A stretch of 64,000 nucleotides of DNA from contig BDGG01000007.1 of NCBI GenBank assembly GCA_001949185.1, forward strand, positions 699,675 through 763,674, written 5' to 3'. The DNA is from Ramazzottius varieornatus (Eukaryota; Tardigrada; Eutardigrada; Parachela; Ramazzottiidae). The translations under genes and the position numbers were made by a program. A model generated the notes under the pieces. The model did no database searches and was not told where the DNA came from. It worked only from the letters and a program-made list of their open reading frames with translations. Shown one piece after another: positions 32,280 to 44,049 of this stretch (the stretch's first letter is position 1; each line of letters starts with the position of its first letter).

Positions 32280-34125
32280 AATCGTCTGCCAGACTGGGTG
32301 CCCCGGATATATTACACTAAACCAAATCACGTAGTCTTTAATGATGTTTGCCGGTTTTCAAGATTAATTCGTTTTTTAATGATGAATCAGACCTATTGGA
32401 CGCCAAAACTCCATTTTCTTTCCGCATTGGAAAGACCAATGTTTTTTGACGCCTACAGCAGTTTCTTGCCAAGGTTAATGGGTTGTGGTGGCAAAAGCAG
32501 CTCCTATTTCCGAAAGCAAGTCGTATCAAGTTGGCGAAACCATGGCGCAGTTAATAACGTCCGATCGTTTTGTGAGGGTCGAGTAACATCTGTTCGCAAT
32601 AGTTGAGCCTTTGTGCAAAGCTATCAAAAGCCATCCCCAACCCAACCAACGCGGTGTTGCAGGTGGTCCACATGCTCAGCTGTACATCCAGGCTGCTCTT
32701 ATGGTCGAAGTATCGCATGATAAGGTAGCATAAAGAACTTAGATAAATACAGTACTACGAGCAAGAACATTCATGCGACGACGACTTGCATCCCGATTGT
32801 TAGTCTTTTGCATACAAAATGATAAGCCACTCTACGACGGCCACCTGTGCGTTACATATACCTCTATTCGACGCACACGCAGCAGTACCAGCACATTCAC
32901 CAGAAAATGCGGTTCAAACAGCCTTCTAGCAAGAATTCCAGGTGTGACGTCGAAGTACCCTAGTCACATGAAGTAAAAAACTTTAATTGAAAGTTTTCGT
33001 CAAGGCGGAAGCCGGATTGACAAAAGCCTGGTGCACATCTGTGCACAACCTGAAAATAGGGCCAAACTAGAACAGGGCGGAGCAACACGCCAAACCTTAA
33101 GCAGAATTGTCGAGTCGACTCTACGTATAATTCAGGTACAGTGCATCTCCCGCTGGACGAGTACTTCCGGGTACCTTTGCAACTTACTCGAGCGAACTGG
33201 ATCTAGTCCAGCGCTGCACATGTGAGGTGCGATACCTGGTTATGAAAGTTACCTGTGTACCAATCTGACTGCTTTTCAAAGGCGAACGACCGGGTGCTAA
33301 TGAATCTGTCCGCATTTCCGGTGGAACCTGCCAGACGTACCCGCATCGCGCGCGAGCGGATACACGTCCTCGGTTTCTTACTATACTGTAATCAGACTTG
33401 TTGATTATTACTGGTCTTTCGCGTCAACTGCTGCGTAGGGTTTACAGCTGGGCGCTAGGTCTTTTACATATGGACAGCTTTTCTGCTGGAGACCTTATCT
33501 CGTACTATGGTCTGATCGGATTTCAATACGCATGATCTGTTTGTTGCCGATGCTCCAATATCTCGATCGGCTTTTCTTTTCATTCCTTGATTGGCAAAAG
33601 GTAATCAATTTGGCATGCAGTTGGATCTACCTTGATCTGTTCCGACTTTCGAGTCGGTTTGCGAACATATCGTAACCTGAACCGTGAGCGTTTATGGTGA
33701 CCGCCAATTGTTCTGTATAACTGACACGTTCCAGCCATCCCAGATAGTACCCTTCTGGTGCTCCTACCCAATTAGTCTGTCCTGAAAAAAAAAGATTGTT
33801 CGTACGTGCGACATTATTTGATTGGATACTGTACTAATCACAGAAAGAAAAACGACCTGCGCTTGCCCACACGTGATGAAACACCTATAGCGATGAACAC
33901 ACAGTATGAACCAGCCTAACGGGGTGATGAAGGATGAGCATACATGTCATCCGATGCCGACATCACATGTTTTTGTTGTGCTTGCCAACCACTGTTTTCC
34001 AGTCCAATTATCTCCATCCAGGAATACAGATTTGATATCTGATACGAATCTGTAAACAAAAATTGGGATGAAAAAACTATACCATCCCGTTTCTGGCAGA
34101 ACCATGTTTTGATTACATTCGTCCT
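32280..34125. other. 1.8-kb intergenic stretch, no gene seen
   Basis: Between the tRNA and the GPCR. Open frames stay below about 105 codons and show no domains. I see no clear repeat, RNA gene or splice-consistent exon. Confidence 0.45.
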
Positions 34126-34128
34126 GCA

Positions 34129-35691
34129 ATGGAGTTCTTCTTGAACGCCAGCAACGAAACTTTCCGATTCTCGGAGATTTTTCAGCCCAACGACTCGGAC
34201 ACGGTTGCGAATAATGCCGGCTATCAAGTCGCCATCTTCGGCTCGGCTCTAATTGCCGTCATAATCTTCGGAGTAATCGGCAACACCATGGTGGTCGTCA
34301 GTATTCTCTGCAACAAGAAGCTCCGTAACGAAAGCATCAACTTGCTCATTGTCAGTTTGTTCGCTTCGGACTACATTATCCTCCTCCTCGACCGTCCTTT
34401 ACTGGCTTACGACTTCCTGCGCCACATTCACGGGGTTTCGAATTCCCCAAAAACCTGCATGGCGCAAACCTTCTTCGAGTCTTTGGGTATGACATCACTG
34501 ATGTTGACTTTGACCATTCTCAGCTTTGAGCGGTATCTGACCATCCGACGGCCTCTGGAAGTCACCAAGAAGCGCGCACGCATCCTTCATTTTCTGCTGA
34601 TATCCTGGGTGGTTAGTCTGATCTGCGGCTTAGGTGCAATCTTCGTGCCGCCTGCACAACAGAGCTTCCATCTGCGTGTTTGTCGTCACTCGACCTGGAA
34701 CGCATGGGGCTACTTTGATTACTTGGCTATCCCGTTGGGGGCAATCACAACACTGTGCATCGCCGTCATGTACGCCATGATTATGCGCATGGTCCGCGTC
34801 CACGTCGCTTCGATGGCCAAGACGCTGAACAACAATGTGATGGCACAGGCTGGACCATTGTCGGAGAAGAACAGCCCAGGGACGTTGGAGATATCGGAGA
34901 AACCGCCAGAAAAGGTTACACCGGAAGTCAGTCGCCATTCAGGAGTGAAACAAGAAGGGATGGAACAGCCACCGATTTTTGTGATACCTACATTCACGTT
35001 ACTGCCACCTGGCGACACCGTGCTTTCGACACTGGAGCAAAAAGCCCGAAGTAATACCTCATTGCCGCGTCTTTCTCCCGTCCAGAACGGTGCGCCTCAG
35101 CAAATTAACACAACCTGGTTACCGAATCTGAAAACCCATACTGCTATATTTTTATTTGCAGATGTCGCTTTGACATCCGCCAGTGCGACTTCAGTCCGTC
35201 GGGTTTCCACCGCCTCCTTAGCCGGACAACCCTCCTCCCACTCACCATCTGTTGACAAGGTTCCCTCACAAGTGGAAGTCTTCGACGAGCATGGAAACAA
35301 AACCGTTGAATCCGTAAAAACTTCTCACTCACCAGCAGTTGGCGCAGTCTGCCGCTTCAACCCCAAGAACCGTGAAACCGCCCGACGCAAAATGGAACTA
35401 GCTACAGCCAAGAAAAGCTTAGCTATCATAACCAGCTTCTTTTTCTGCTGGCTACCCTTACCGGTGTGTCACCTGGCACTGGAAACCCACGCGGAAGACG
35501 GAAGTTTAAGATGGTGGACGTTTATACCCAGTGTGACTCTGACCGTTACTGGCGCTGTCAACCCGGTGGTGTACGCTTTCGCCAATCAGCAGATCAGACA
35601 AAGCGCGGTGATTTTGGGATGGGATATACGAGAATGGTGTGTCAGACTGGTGAATTTTGCTCGCGTGGACAGGAAACACGAGATGCCGTAA
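34129..35691 (+). CDS. Class A (rhodopsin-like) G-protein-coupled receptor
   Basis: An open frame of 520 codons from a short, N-glycosylation-rich N-terminus (NASNETF). Seven hydrophobic segments: TM1 with GVIGNTMVV; TM2 with LLIVSLFASDY; TM3 ending in the DRY-type FERYLTI; TM4 with ISWVVSLICGL; TM5 with AIPLGAITTLCIAVMY; a long third loop of about 210 residues; TM6 with FFFCWLPLP; TM7 with NPVVYAF. The Cys pair expected between TM3 and the second extracellular loop is present (CMAQ and VCRHS). The ligand is unknown; the layout suggests a biogenic-amine- or peptide-like orphan. Within the third loop, 35051-35161 looks like a 111-nt in-frame intron (GTAATA ... TTTATTTGCAG), so the mature protein may be 483 residues. 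Its stop is only 164 bp from the stop of the convergent cyclase gene. Confidence 0.88.
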   Translation: MEFFLNASNETFRFSEIFQPNDSDTVANNAGYQVAIFGSALIAVIIFGVIGNTMVVVSILCNKKLRNESINLLIVSLFASDYIILLLDRPLLAYDFLRHIHGVSNSPKTCMAQTFFESLGMTSLMLTLTILSFERYLTIRRPLEVTKKRARILHFLLISWVVSLICGLGAIFVPPAQQSFHLRVCRHSTWNAWGYFDYLAIPLGAITTLCIAVMYAMIMRMVRVHVASMAKTLNNNVMAQAGPLSEKNSPGTLEISEKPPEKVTPEVSRHSGVKQEGMEQPPIFVIPTFTLLPPGDTVLSTLEQKARSNTSLPRLSPVQNGAPQQINTTWLPNLKTHTAIFLFADVALTSASATSVRRVSTASLAGQPSSHSPSVDKVPSQVEVFDEHGNKTVESVKTSHSPAVGAVCRFNPKNRETARRKMELATAKKSLAIITSFFFCWLPLPVCHLALETHAEDGSLRWWTFIPSVTLTVTGAVNPVVYAFANQQIRQSAVILGWDIREWCVRLVNFARVDRKHEMP

Positions 35692-35855
35692 TAGTGTTCG
35701 TCTAATTTTTCCATCGTAAGAATATTCAGTTTGTGCGAAGATACTGGAAAACGTTGATGAACTGCATGTCTAATGGTAAAAACGTAAATGCTTCGCAGTC
35801 GAAATTCTTTGATACAAACTTTCCGTTCCATATCCGCCCTCGTTGAGCCTTCCTT

Positions 35856-38800
35856 TTACTCAGCTGTTTTTGCGACCAACCAAAACGTTTCCATGGGTCC
35901 TTTTCCCTACAAATGAACCATCTACGAGTGTCTGTTGGAGTATCCGAGTGTCACTTTAACCTGTTTTCGTCGGGGCTGGTGTTTTACCTTTATCTCGATG
36001 ACGCCCCTAGAGGTCAGGAAGTAATGGCCCTCGCGTTCCAGCAAGTCCCTCGTCGTATTACTGCACTGAAGTTTCCCAGCTGCAATCACAAATCCCTAGA
36101 GGCCTCCATGGAAGAGTAGCATTCTTTAAGCTAGCACGACAAGGTGCACTTGGGAAATCAGTGTGTTGTTGACACAAGTTGAAGCTTGGCGATCACAAAC
36201 CTTCCCCCGAGGACTCCATGCGACTTGCCGTGTTGACTGTGTCCCCGAACCTGACGACAGCAAACAAAAGATATTTTAATGGAACATTTCGAGCAAAATT
36301 AATGGTGCTTACAGGCAATAGCGTGGCATTCGAACGCCGATAACTGCGGCCACACAAGGTCCTAAAATAACACATCATTAATCTTCAAGTAGATGCCGTA
36401 TTATGGAAGGCACGGTATATACCGGAATTGAGTCCCGCTCGCAGCTGCAATTTTCTGTCGTGTAAACTAGGCAAAGAGAGGGCCGAAACTTCCTTCCGTA
36501 ACTGCAACGCTAAGGCAGCCATTATGGCACCATGTTGGGTTCCCACACGTTGGGGAAGTCCGCAAACCAACTACGAAGACAGGAAGAAATTAGGAACGGG
36601 GATGACCCTCCTGTATGGCTCATGACGGTGAACAGAGAGATATTCGTACCAGGTATCCATCGTTGACAGTTTCCACTTTGTAGACCCTATACAGTTCGAT
36701 GACGTGGTCGCAGGTGGCGTACAGTGTGTTCATAATTTCTATCGTAAGAAACGGCGTGGCGGCGGCTTGAATGATTTCATTGAAGTCGACGATGTGACTG
36801 AACTGTGATCAAATACACATTAGTGATCAAATCATCGAGCAGTTTCCGAATACTTTCGCATGACATTGTGTCGCGGCGAATTTACCATAACAGTCACGTT
36901 GTCGAACACTGTAAGATATAGAAATTATAGCCCGTGAAATAAGCAGCGTCGCCCAATGACGAACACAGTACCTTCTGGAAGCACCGCTATTCCTTTCCGT
37001 AGAGACTCGCTGACCGTCCTACAGAGAAGTGGAAAATGTGCTCTTAGGTTGCGATTGATAGTTTTGGTTGGTTGTACAACTTTACTTTGGAAGCATGCCG
37101 GCAAGTATTGCTTCCGATCTGGCTTTCTCCTCCATAAACTGTCTCAGCTTATCTTGTGCTTCGAACTCCAGCTCGGCCGAGTACTGCTCCATTCGTTTGA
37201 TCAGATGGTTGACGATGTTATCGCCCGACTTGCCAACCATCTTCCACAAAGTCTCTTTGATTTTAGCGAAAGGCGGACGAAGCTCCGGATATTCTTCCCA
37301 GCAGCCTTTAACACGAAACAGGCTAAACTTACTGCGTATACCGGTGAAAATTCTGGGCAATGACGTACTTTCCATCAAACCGTGCAACGCCGGCGTTGTC
37401 GCCGACATCGGCACCATTGGTCTCAGTGGCGGACTACTTCCGCGTTTGACTTCCAGCACCAGCTCTTTCACTCGCGCCTCGTAATCTTCCCGCTTCACTT
37501 CTTGAGTTGCTCCCTCGAAGGGCTCGCTGCGTAGCGTTAGCTGTTGGAGGATGATGGCAAAGCTATACACGTCCCCTGCAAAAATGCTTTGCTCAACATA
37601 CGCTATGCTTGCCTTTGAAACATCGGTAAAACTCACCCGCTTTAGTCCCGCCATATACCGGTCTTCGCAGCAATTCTGGTGCCCGCCACAAAAGCTTCGA
37701 GAAGTCGCGGTCTGCGTCACTGTCATCGGGTGGCGCCATATCATCCGGATCGCGGAAGTATCTTAGCCCGTAATCGGTGATTTTTATGTTGAAGCGGTTA
37801 TCCACCAGGCAAGTATGAGCGGTCAAGTTTCCATGTGAGCTCACTCTTGTCGTATGCAAATACGTCATACCCTGAAGTAGGCACAACAATGTTCTGAAAA
37901 GAAAACGCAACGGTACGAAAAGCTGGAGCATGGTACATTGACGATATCTTTGATGATGGCGTTTTTGAAGTCCCAGTCGAGGTTGAGTTTGCGCTTGTCG
38001 ATCAGAGTCATGACGCTGCCTTTGGAACAAACTTCAGCGACGACCAGTTCGCACAAATTCTCATCGTTGACGGCAATACCGTAGAAGGCTTGGAGATTAC
38101 TGTGCTTTATGTCTCTCATCTGAAGAGCCGAACTGGTAGAATATGCAAGAGGTGATTTTTGCCGAGGGGGAAAAACATAATTACATCAGCCAGATCCTCG
38201 ATCAGTTCGGAAGTTGCCTTCTGGCAAGGCTGAGGTAGTTCCCGCAGACTGACAGGGTTGTCTCGGTAGATGGCAGTCTTGGTGAAGTACAGGTAACCGG
38301 CAATTAAACTCATGCTCGTGGTTGTCCCTATTGACAATGCGTCGTCCTACGAAATCAAGACAGCAATCAGCGGCTAACTTCATATGCTGTGGCGACAGTC
38401 TCACGCACGTTCATGGATTTCTTGCTGATCGCCTGACTTCGCATCGCGGACGTAGCGTTCAATTTATATCGAGCCACCTGCGAAACGCCGGAAAGCTCGT
38501 GCATGTAGAGACGCCACCAAAACGGATCGCGCTGTCTGACTTGCCACCTGCGATAGAGTCCAGTTCACTTTGCTTTTGACCCAGAATCCCGTGCGACACC
38601 TACTTTTTAAACTGGATGTAGCAAAAGATGAGTGCTGCCGCCAAAACCAGGGCGGGCACGACAACGGCCAGCGCGACGTACTTCGCGGCAAGAGGCTCTG
38701 CAGAACGAATTTGGTGTCTCGATAGAAGCAGCAGATACTCGAGCAGTCGAAAACTTGATCAGTTTCTTACTTGGATCACACATCGGATCTTTGCCATCAA

Positions 38801-41249
38801 ACCCGCACAGCGGTCTGCTGGGTGGTAGCTGAGTGGCATCGCCTGGCCAGTTCAGTTCCCCCAGCCTCTGCAAATTCTTACTGCGCGGCGGTAGTCCAAG
38901 GTAGTCCTACAAAACGGTTAAACCATCCATGAATTTTGCACAGGTTGCGCCTAATCAAGAAGAGAAGCGGAAAGGGATGCATGGTGGTGTACCGCAAAAG
39001 CCAAGACATCAGGGTCGAACGTCAGGATGACGTAAGAGAAGATTCGATCGCCGCTATCATCCAGATCGATTCGGCCATGAATGGGACTGTAGAAGGTGTA
39101 ATTGGTAGTCATCAATGCCAATATCTGATTTGTGTCCAATATGTCCCCTCCAACCAAAGCCACATCGTGGATCAATGAAGCGTAATAAATGACGGCTTCG
39201 TAAAAATGACTGACAATCAGATCCAGCTGAAAAGGAGTAGTGGAGCAACGTCTCGTTCAGGACATCTCATTGTCAGATTTATTATGGTCGATACTGTCAT
39301 TATTGGCTCTAGTTTCCCACCTCCTCACGTTCGTCATAATGGAAGCTGTACGTCGTGCGCGCAGCAGAGGCCTTTTTGGCGTTGGTCTCGAAGATCTCGT
39401 AGGTTGTGGTGGTATCGGGAGTTATAGAAGTCAGAAGAAGAACTTGATAAGCCTGAGCTGCCACGTCGTCTTTCCCGTCGTGTGCTTCGTAGGTAAAGGA
39501 TCCCCAATAGGCGCTTTTGTAAAGCTCAAAAGCCAAAAATACCTGGACAGAACGAGTTATAGCAGGGTCAGCAAAGTATACCCAAGGTTCGATCGGAGTC
39601 GGACATACGTAGCTGCCATTGGTGTAACCAAGCCCGTTCGCAACGATCTGCAAGAATTTAGCCTATTTGTCAAACAGATTTCGCCCATGGGTAAATACAG
39701 TGATACTGCAATATCATGGGAAACATCGCGTGCATCACCATTAGTCTCCTGGTGGTCGTGGCGTTGGTCATCAGAACGACCACTACAACAGAATACTGAG
39801 TCTTGGTGAGACTGATAAAGATGGTCTGCCATGAATATGGACCGTACCTCGGCTTCTGACGGTAGCGGTTACCAGCGTGGAACTCAAGTCAGCATCCGTA
39901 TCCGACGCTCCGCTGATTTCGAAGAATTTGATCTTCATTGCCAATCGATAGTTCCGCTTCAAATAACCTTGGAAGACCGTCTCCATCTCCTGGTAAAAAT
40001 CGTCATCGTCATCACCGATGACCACTGGCGTGGTGTAATTCATGGCTTGCAAAAAGGTGACGATGACTTTGGCAGTGTTGACATGTGTGATAGATAAGCG
40101 GGCCATGTAGGGGTACTGCGAAGCTTCTGCATTGATACCAACACTAGCAGCTGGACAACCGATGATCGGCACGTGGAGGTAACTTGCAAAACCATACAGC
40201 GACTCCAAGTTTGCACCACAGCCTGAAACGACCGGAATTAGGGAGGCGGAAAAAAATCTCGAGATGATCGAAAAGCGGTGTGTATCGAAGCTTTATGCTT
40301 CAGCTCTGGCAGCAGTATGGCATGGCAGCATGCATTAGGTTTACTGCACCGGTACCTACCGAAAGGGAAGAAGCACACAAAACAAGGTCGCTCCGACTAT
40401 CAAAATATACTGGGAAAATCATATCCTCTACGCACCCTCAGCGTTGGGACTTTTATGGATTTGCTTGGGGTTTTTGCGGTCTACTCAAACTTGCGACATC
40501 TCATTCTTTTCTGCTATGGAAATGTTTCTTCTTTCAAGTAGATTAAGTAGTATCAAGTGAAATCATAGTCTCGGTGTCAACTGGGGAAGAGCAACGGGAT
40601 CTTGAAAGGCGTTGCTCCAAGTTTGCTTGAACGGACTGTAGCAACGGAAACTGCGCCACTTTAGACAACAATCTTTTCGAGATTGTTTGTCTGTCTCGCA
40701 CTAGTAATCTAACCAGAGACACCTTATACCTCACTATGCGGTTGCTCCAGGTTTACCTGGTCCAACGAAGGCGTTGCAGACTACGCCTTTGTCTTTCAAC
40801 GACGACGCATACGCTACCATATGATTCCTCGCACTACACGTGCTCCCGATGTCGTAATAAGTGGTCAACAGCAGAACATTGTATTTCCGGAGCATTTCCG
40901 AGTTCGCGTAGTCTACGGCTAGGTCAATAGCTCCGGCAGCTTTGTCGTAGTTATACAGTAGGGCATCCGACCCACGTTCGATCATCAAGCAAATGCGGAG
41001 GACCGTTTGCTGAGGGATGCTTTGTGGGTTCGACAAAGCGTCCAGCAGCCCGGCACGTTGTAAAACCTTGATATCGCTAAACTCAACCGTCCCATCGGTG
41101 TGAGCCAAAGCACCGTCTTCGTTGGTAACTTGGACCGAGTCGTCAATGGTGGTGGTGGTCATAGTTGAATCGTCACGGCCTTCAGCCATTTTTGTGCAGT
41201 AAGAAAATAGGAAGAGCGGAAAATAATTCAAGACGAAACGACCTCGCAT
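35856..41249 (-). CDS. Receptor (membrane) guanylyl cyclase, natriuretic-peptide-receptor type, atypical metal site
   Basis: Twenty-one exons: 41249-40757, 40222-39848, 39782-39739, 39647-39321, 39226-38993, 38906-38771, 38697-38604, 38547-38379, 38346-38185, 38119-37937, 37871-37637, 37575-37369, 37305-37086, 37018-36972, 36908-36886, 36802-36650, 36570-36423, 36361-36313, 36250-36201, 36079-35988, 35906-35856. They join in phase to 1163 codons plus TAA. Order: signal peptide (MRGRFVLNYFPLFLFSYC), ANF-receptor ligand domain to about 535 (FVGPGCGANLES, RPLCGFDG), one transmembrane helix (about 540-565), kinase-homology domain (SHGNLTAHTCLVD, ITDYGLRYF, LLWRAPELL), coiled hinge (LPKTVSESL), then cyclase domain about 975-1150 (YKVETVNDGY, FGDTVNTASRMES). 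The first metal Asp of the family motif FSDIVGF is His986 here (FSHIVDF), while Asp1031 is kept, so activity is uncertain. Confidence 0.93.
40600..40705. repeat. Intronic GTGGCGCA palindrome, copy 8 (decayed)
   Basis: In intron 1 (40223-40756) of the cyclase gene. Only the right half is clear: ACTGCGCCACTTTAGACAAC followed by the arm CTTTTCGAGATTGTTTGTCTG. This is the weakest of the ten copies. Confidence 0.55.
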
Positions 41250-41818
41250 CGTGGATGAAAAAGGAACATTCTGGAAGAAGGAAAAATGACCTGGGTGTGA
41301 ACCAGAAAAATGGTGATGCGGAGTTTTGAGCAAGACACGAAAAACGGGATAGTACCACGGTTTGTTTGTCCTTCTACTCAACATTGCACCATGAAATGGA
41401 TTTCTTATTTTTCAGGTAGAGTGTAAATACGTGTGTTCCTCCTCATCCTATTTATGAATATCGTGCGTTACAAGTCCGGCGTCGAACTCTTGCGAATGGT
41501 ATCGATTCGTACTTCAGGTTGTTTTCACAGTTCTTTTTAAACTCTTCTGAACAGAGCACTCTGAAAGCAACTACGTGCTGGAGCTCCTTTCAACTAATTG
41601 TTAGCTATACAAAACCAGTGACCGACTGGTCGTTATCTCCGTTACTGATACGCCACATTTTACGCTCAATAAATCTTTTTCGGCCTATGTTCGCTGTTTG
41701 GCCTCAGAAATCGTGCAAGTCAGTGTAGAATAATCGAACATACAAAATCGAGCAGATAATTATTTCCGTCCGTTTGTTCTAAATACACATCATCATGCAC
41801 TTCGACGGCAGGCGGCTA

Positions 41819-42018
41819 CAGTGTAGGCAAATAAGGTACTTCAAAAGGGGGAGGGCCAAAAGCGAGTTTTCGACAAGTGACGTAGAAACTCCGGCTCGAA
41901 GTAATCAGCAGATCAAGCGGCAGTTCACGTCTCTGGATTGCTTGATCAGCTGTTTGCTTTCTGCGTCACGTCGATTTTGGCCTTGCCCCCTTTTAGAGTA
42001 CCTTATTTGCCTACACTG
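41819..42018. mobile_element. MITE with Tc1/mariner-like ends (200 bp)
   Basis: Terminal inverted repeats begin CAGTGTAGGCAAATAAGGTAC and extend about 45 bp with few mismatches. TA flanks both ends (41817-41818 and 42019-42020). CAGTG ends plus a TA target duplication are the signature of the Tc1/mariner group. The element has no coding capacity. It lies 50 bp upstream of the PM20D2 exon. Confidence 0.75.
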
Positions 42019-42070
42019 TATCTATAAGTCTGGTGGAGCCAACCATAATCTCGACGTTATTTTCTTACAG

Positions 42071-43435
42071 CCCTGAGCTGCGCAGCCTTTCCGGGAATAT
42101 TTACCAGCATCCGGAGGGAAAATTTGAAGAGCGCTATGCACACGATCTTCTTACGGCATTCCTCGATAAGGAGGACTTCAAAGTACAGAAGGATTACAAG
42201 TCCCTTTCCGGAGGAACAGAATTCCGTGCGGAGTACACCAGTGCCGAGTACGATCCATCTCTGCATCCGACCATCGCAGTCATCTGTGAGTACGACGCCC
42301 TTCCTGAAATTGGTCATGCTTGCGGACATAACCTCATTGCCGAATCCGGTATTGCAACCGGTCTTGCTGTCCGAGACGTGCTGAAGAACAATCCGGAAGT
42401 ACAAGGCCAAATCGTCGTGATGAGTACGCCCGGCGAAGAAGGTAAAAGTTTCCATGATTTTTGAGAACGTTGATCGGAAGCTCGAACTCTGTCAACGAAC
42501 TCAACAAAATTGTATTTCCCAAGTGGCGCACGTTTTCGGTGTTATCGGCTGGAACTCTGCGCCACTCAGACGAACGATCAAGTGAAGGTGATTTGCCAAG
42601 CTCTCAACTATACCTTCACTATCAATTTGTTTTGCTGTTTAGATGGCGGTGGTAAGTGTTACCTGCTCGCCAGAAGCGCGTTCGCCGATATTGATTTCGC
42701 AATGATGGTCCATCCTTTCGCCAACAACGATCTGAAGCCCGTCATTCTTGGCGCCGATGCCTGCAACATTCACTTCCACAACAGCGACAACGCTTCTTCG
42801 CTTACCTGCCGGCCTATGGACGCCGCAGTCCAGCTGTACCAACAGATCGCCCTCTTTCGCTCGAAATTTCAGGTTGACTGGAAGGTACATGGAGTCGTGA
42901 ACCCTCTTCCGGAGAAAGAATCACCTGGTCCTGGACTAATGTCGTTAGAGAAATCGACACATTCGTGGTACATGGTCCGCGCCGTCTCTCAAAAAGACTT
43001 CCACCACCTTCAGCGGAAGTTAGAAGAGTTCGCTGAGGCCGCGGCGACGTCGACGGGGTGTCGGTTGGACTTCCAGTGGGTGGAGGAGATGGAGGTGTAC
43101 ACCGGCATGGTTCATAACTCGACAATGGCGAAAGTGTATCGCGAGTATTCCGAGAAAGAGGGAGTGGTGTACCCCGATAGTGCCAAGCCATTCTACGGGT
43201 CCACTGATATGGGTAATGTGTCGCTGGCAGTTCCGAGTATCACCCGGGCTTCTCGTTGGGAAAAGAAGTGATGATCCATACGAAGGACTTTGAGAAGCTG
43301 GCAGGGACGGAAGAAGCGCAGAAATGGACGTTGGTTGCGGCGAAGTCAATGGCCCTGACTTGTGTAAGGCTGTTTGCTGATGGAGAACTACGGGAGCATG
43401 TGCGAAAAGAATTCTTGAATAATCCGGCATTATAA
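42071..43435 (+). CDS. PM20D2: Peptidase M20 domain-containing protein 2 (PM20D2)-like, one-base frameshift
   Basis: Two exons are visible: 42071-42441 (after acceptor TTTTCTTACAG, needing two bases from an upstream exon I could not identify) and 42643-43435. The family signatures are clear: ICEYDALPEIGHACGHNLI (metal-binding His), MSTPGEEGDGGG (catalytic Glu), AMMVHPF, and GSTDMGNVS near the C-terminus. By family PM20D2 hydrolyses dipeptides with basic residues, clearing by-products of carnosine synthesis. Near 43240 the frame breaks: reading on directly stops at 43271, while the next frame continues the family sequence to KEFLNNPAL and TAA at 43433-43435. A single missing base (ATCACCCG where ATCCACCCG is expected) explains it, either an assembly error or a disabled gene. 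Confidence 0.8.
42475..42610. repeat. Intronic GTGGCGCA palindrome, copy 9 (one unit)
   Basis: In the PM20D2 intron 42442-42642. GGAAGCTCGAACTCTGTCAA opens, one hairpin follows (CAAGTGGCGCACGTTTTCGG / ACTCTGCGCCACTCAG), and TTTGCCAAGCTC closes. It fills most of the intron. Confidence 0.75.
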
Positions 43436-43439
43436 AAAA

Positions 43440-44045
43440 GCGCCTAATTTCTCGACAAAGTCTGAGTTTCGGAAACGGCGATCTGCAGAAGTGGAAATTT
43501 TTTGTCAGCTAGAGTAACTGAAATGTTTTGGGAGATAAACTTTAGTTTAAGTTTATCATTACTTCCCTTCGCAGCACATATAGTAACTTACCCTTGAATT
43601 CGATAACAGGTGTACGCTGACGGGGTTAGCTACGATGGTTGGTTTCAGTCGACAACTTCGCATTTAACAGTGGAATATCGCAAAACGGGGGTATAACGCG
43701 TAAAACAAAAAACTAAACTTCGATGAGAAAAGCGTTCTCGAACTTAGACAAGCGAACTGAGTGAAGGTATCAGAAATAAATAGAAGGAATACCCCGTAAG
43801 CAGCGAATGCGTGGATCGCAAGGAGACCACCCAATCCTTTCCCCACATTTGTAGCCTTACAACAACTTCAAAAACAGCATACTCTTCTGTTGAACATAAC
43901 AGACAAAAAGCGGAAACACACAGCAGATGAATAAACCACTTTAAAATTACACCTCTTTGCCGCCTCTTTCTGGAATTCGTCTTCGTTTCAAAGCCCATCT
44001 TGAACCCTCCCTTCTGCACCAAGACCCAGCACCAAGTCTTGTGCC
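43440..44045. other. Convergent 3' UTR interval
   Basis: Between the stops of PM20D2 (+) and AP180 (-). AT-rich, with no open frame showing a domain and no repeat identified. Confidence 0.5.
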
Positions 44046-44049
44046 CGCC

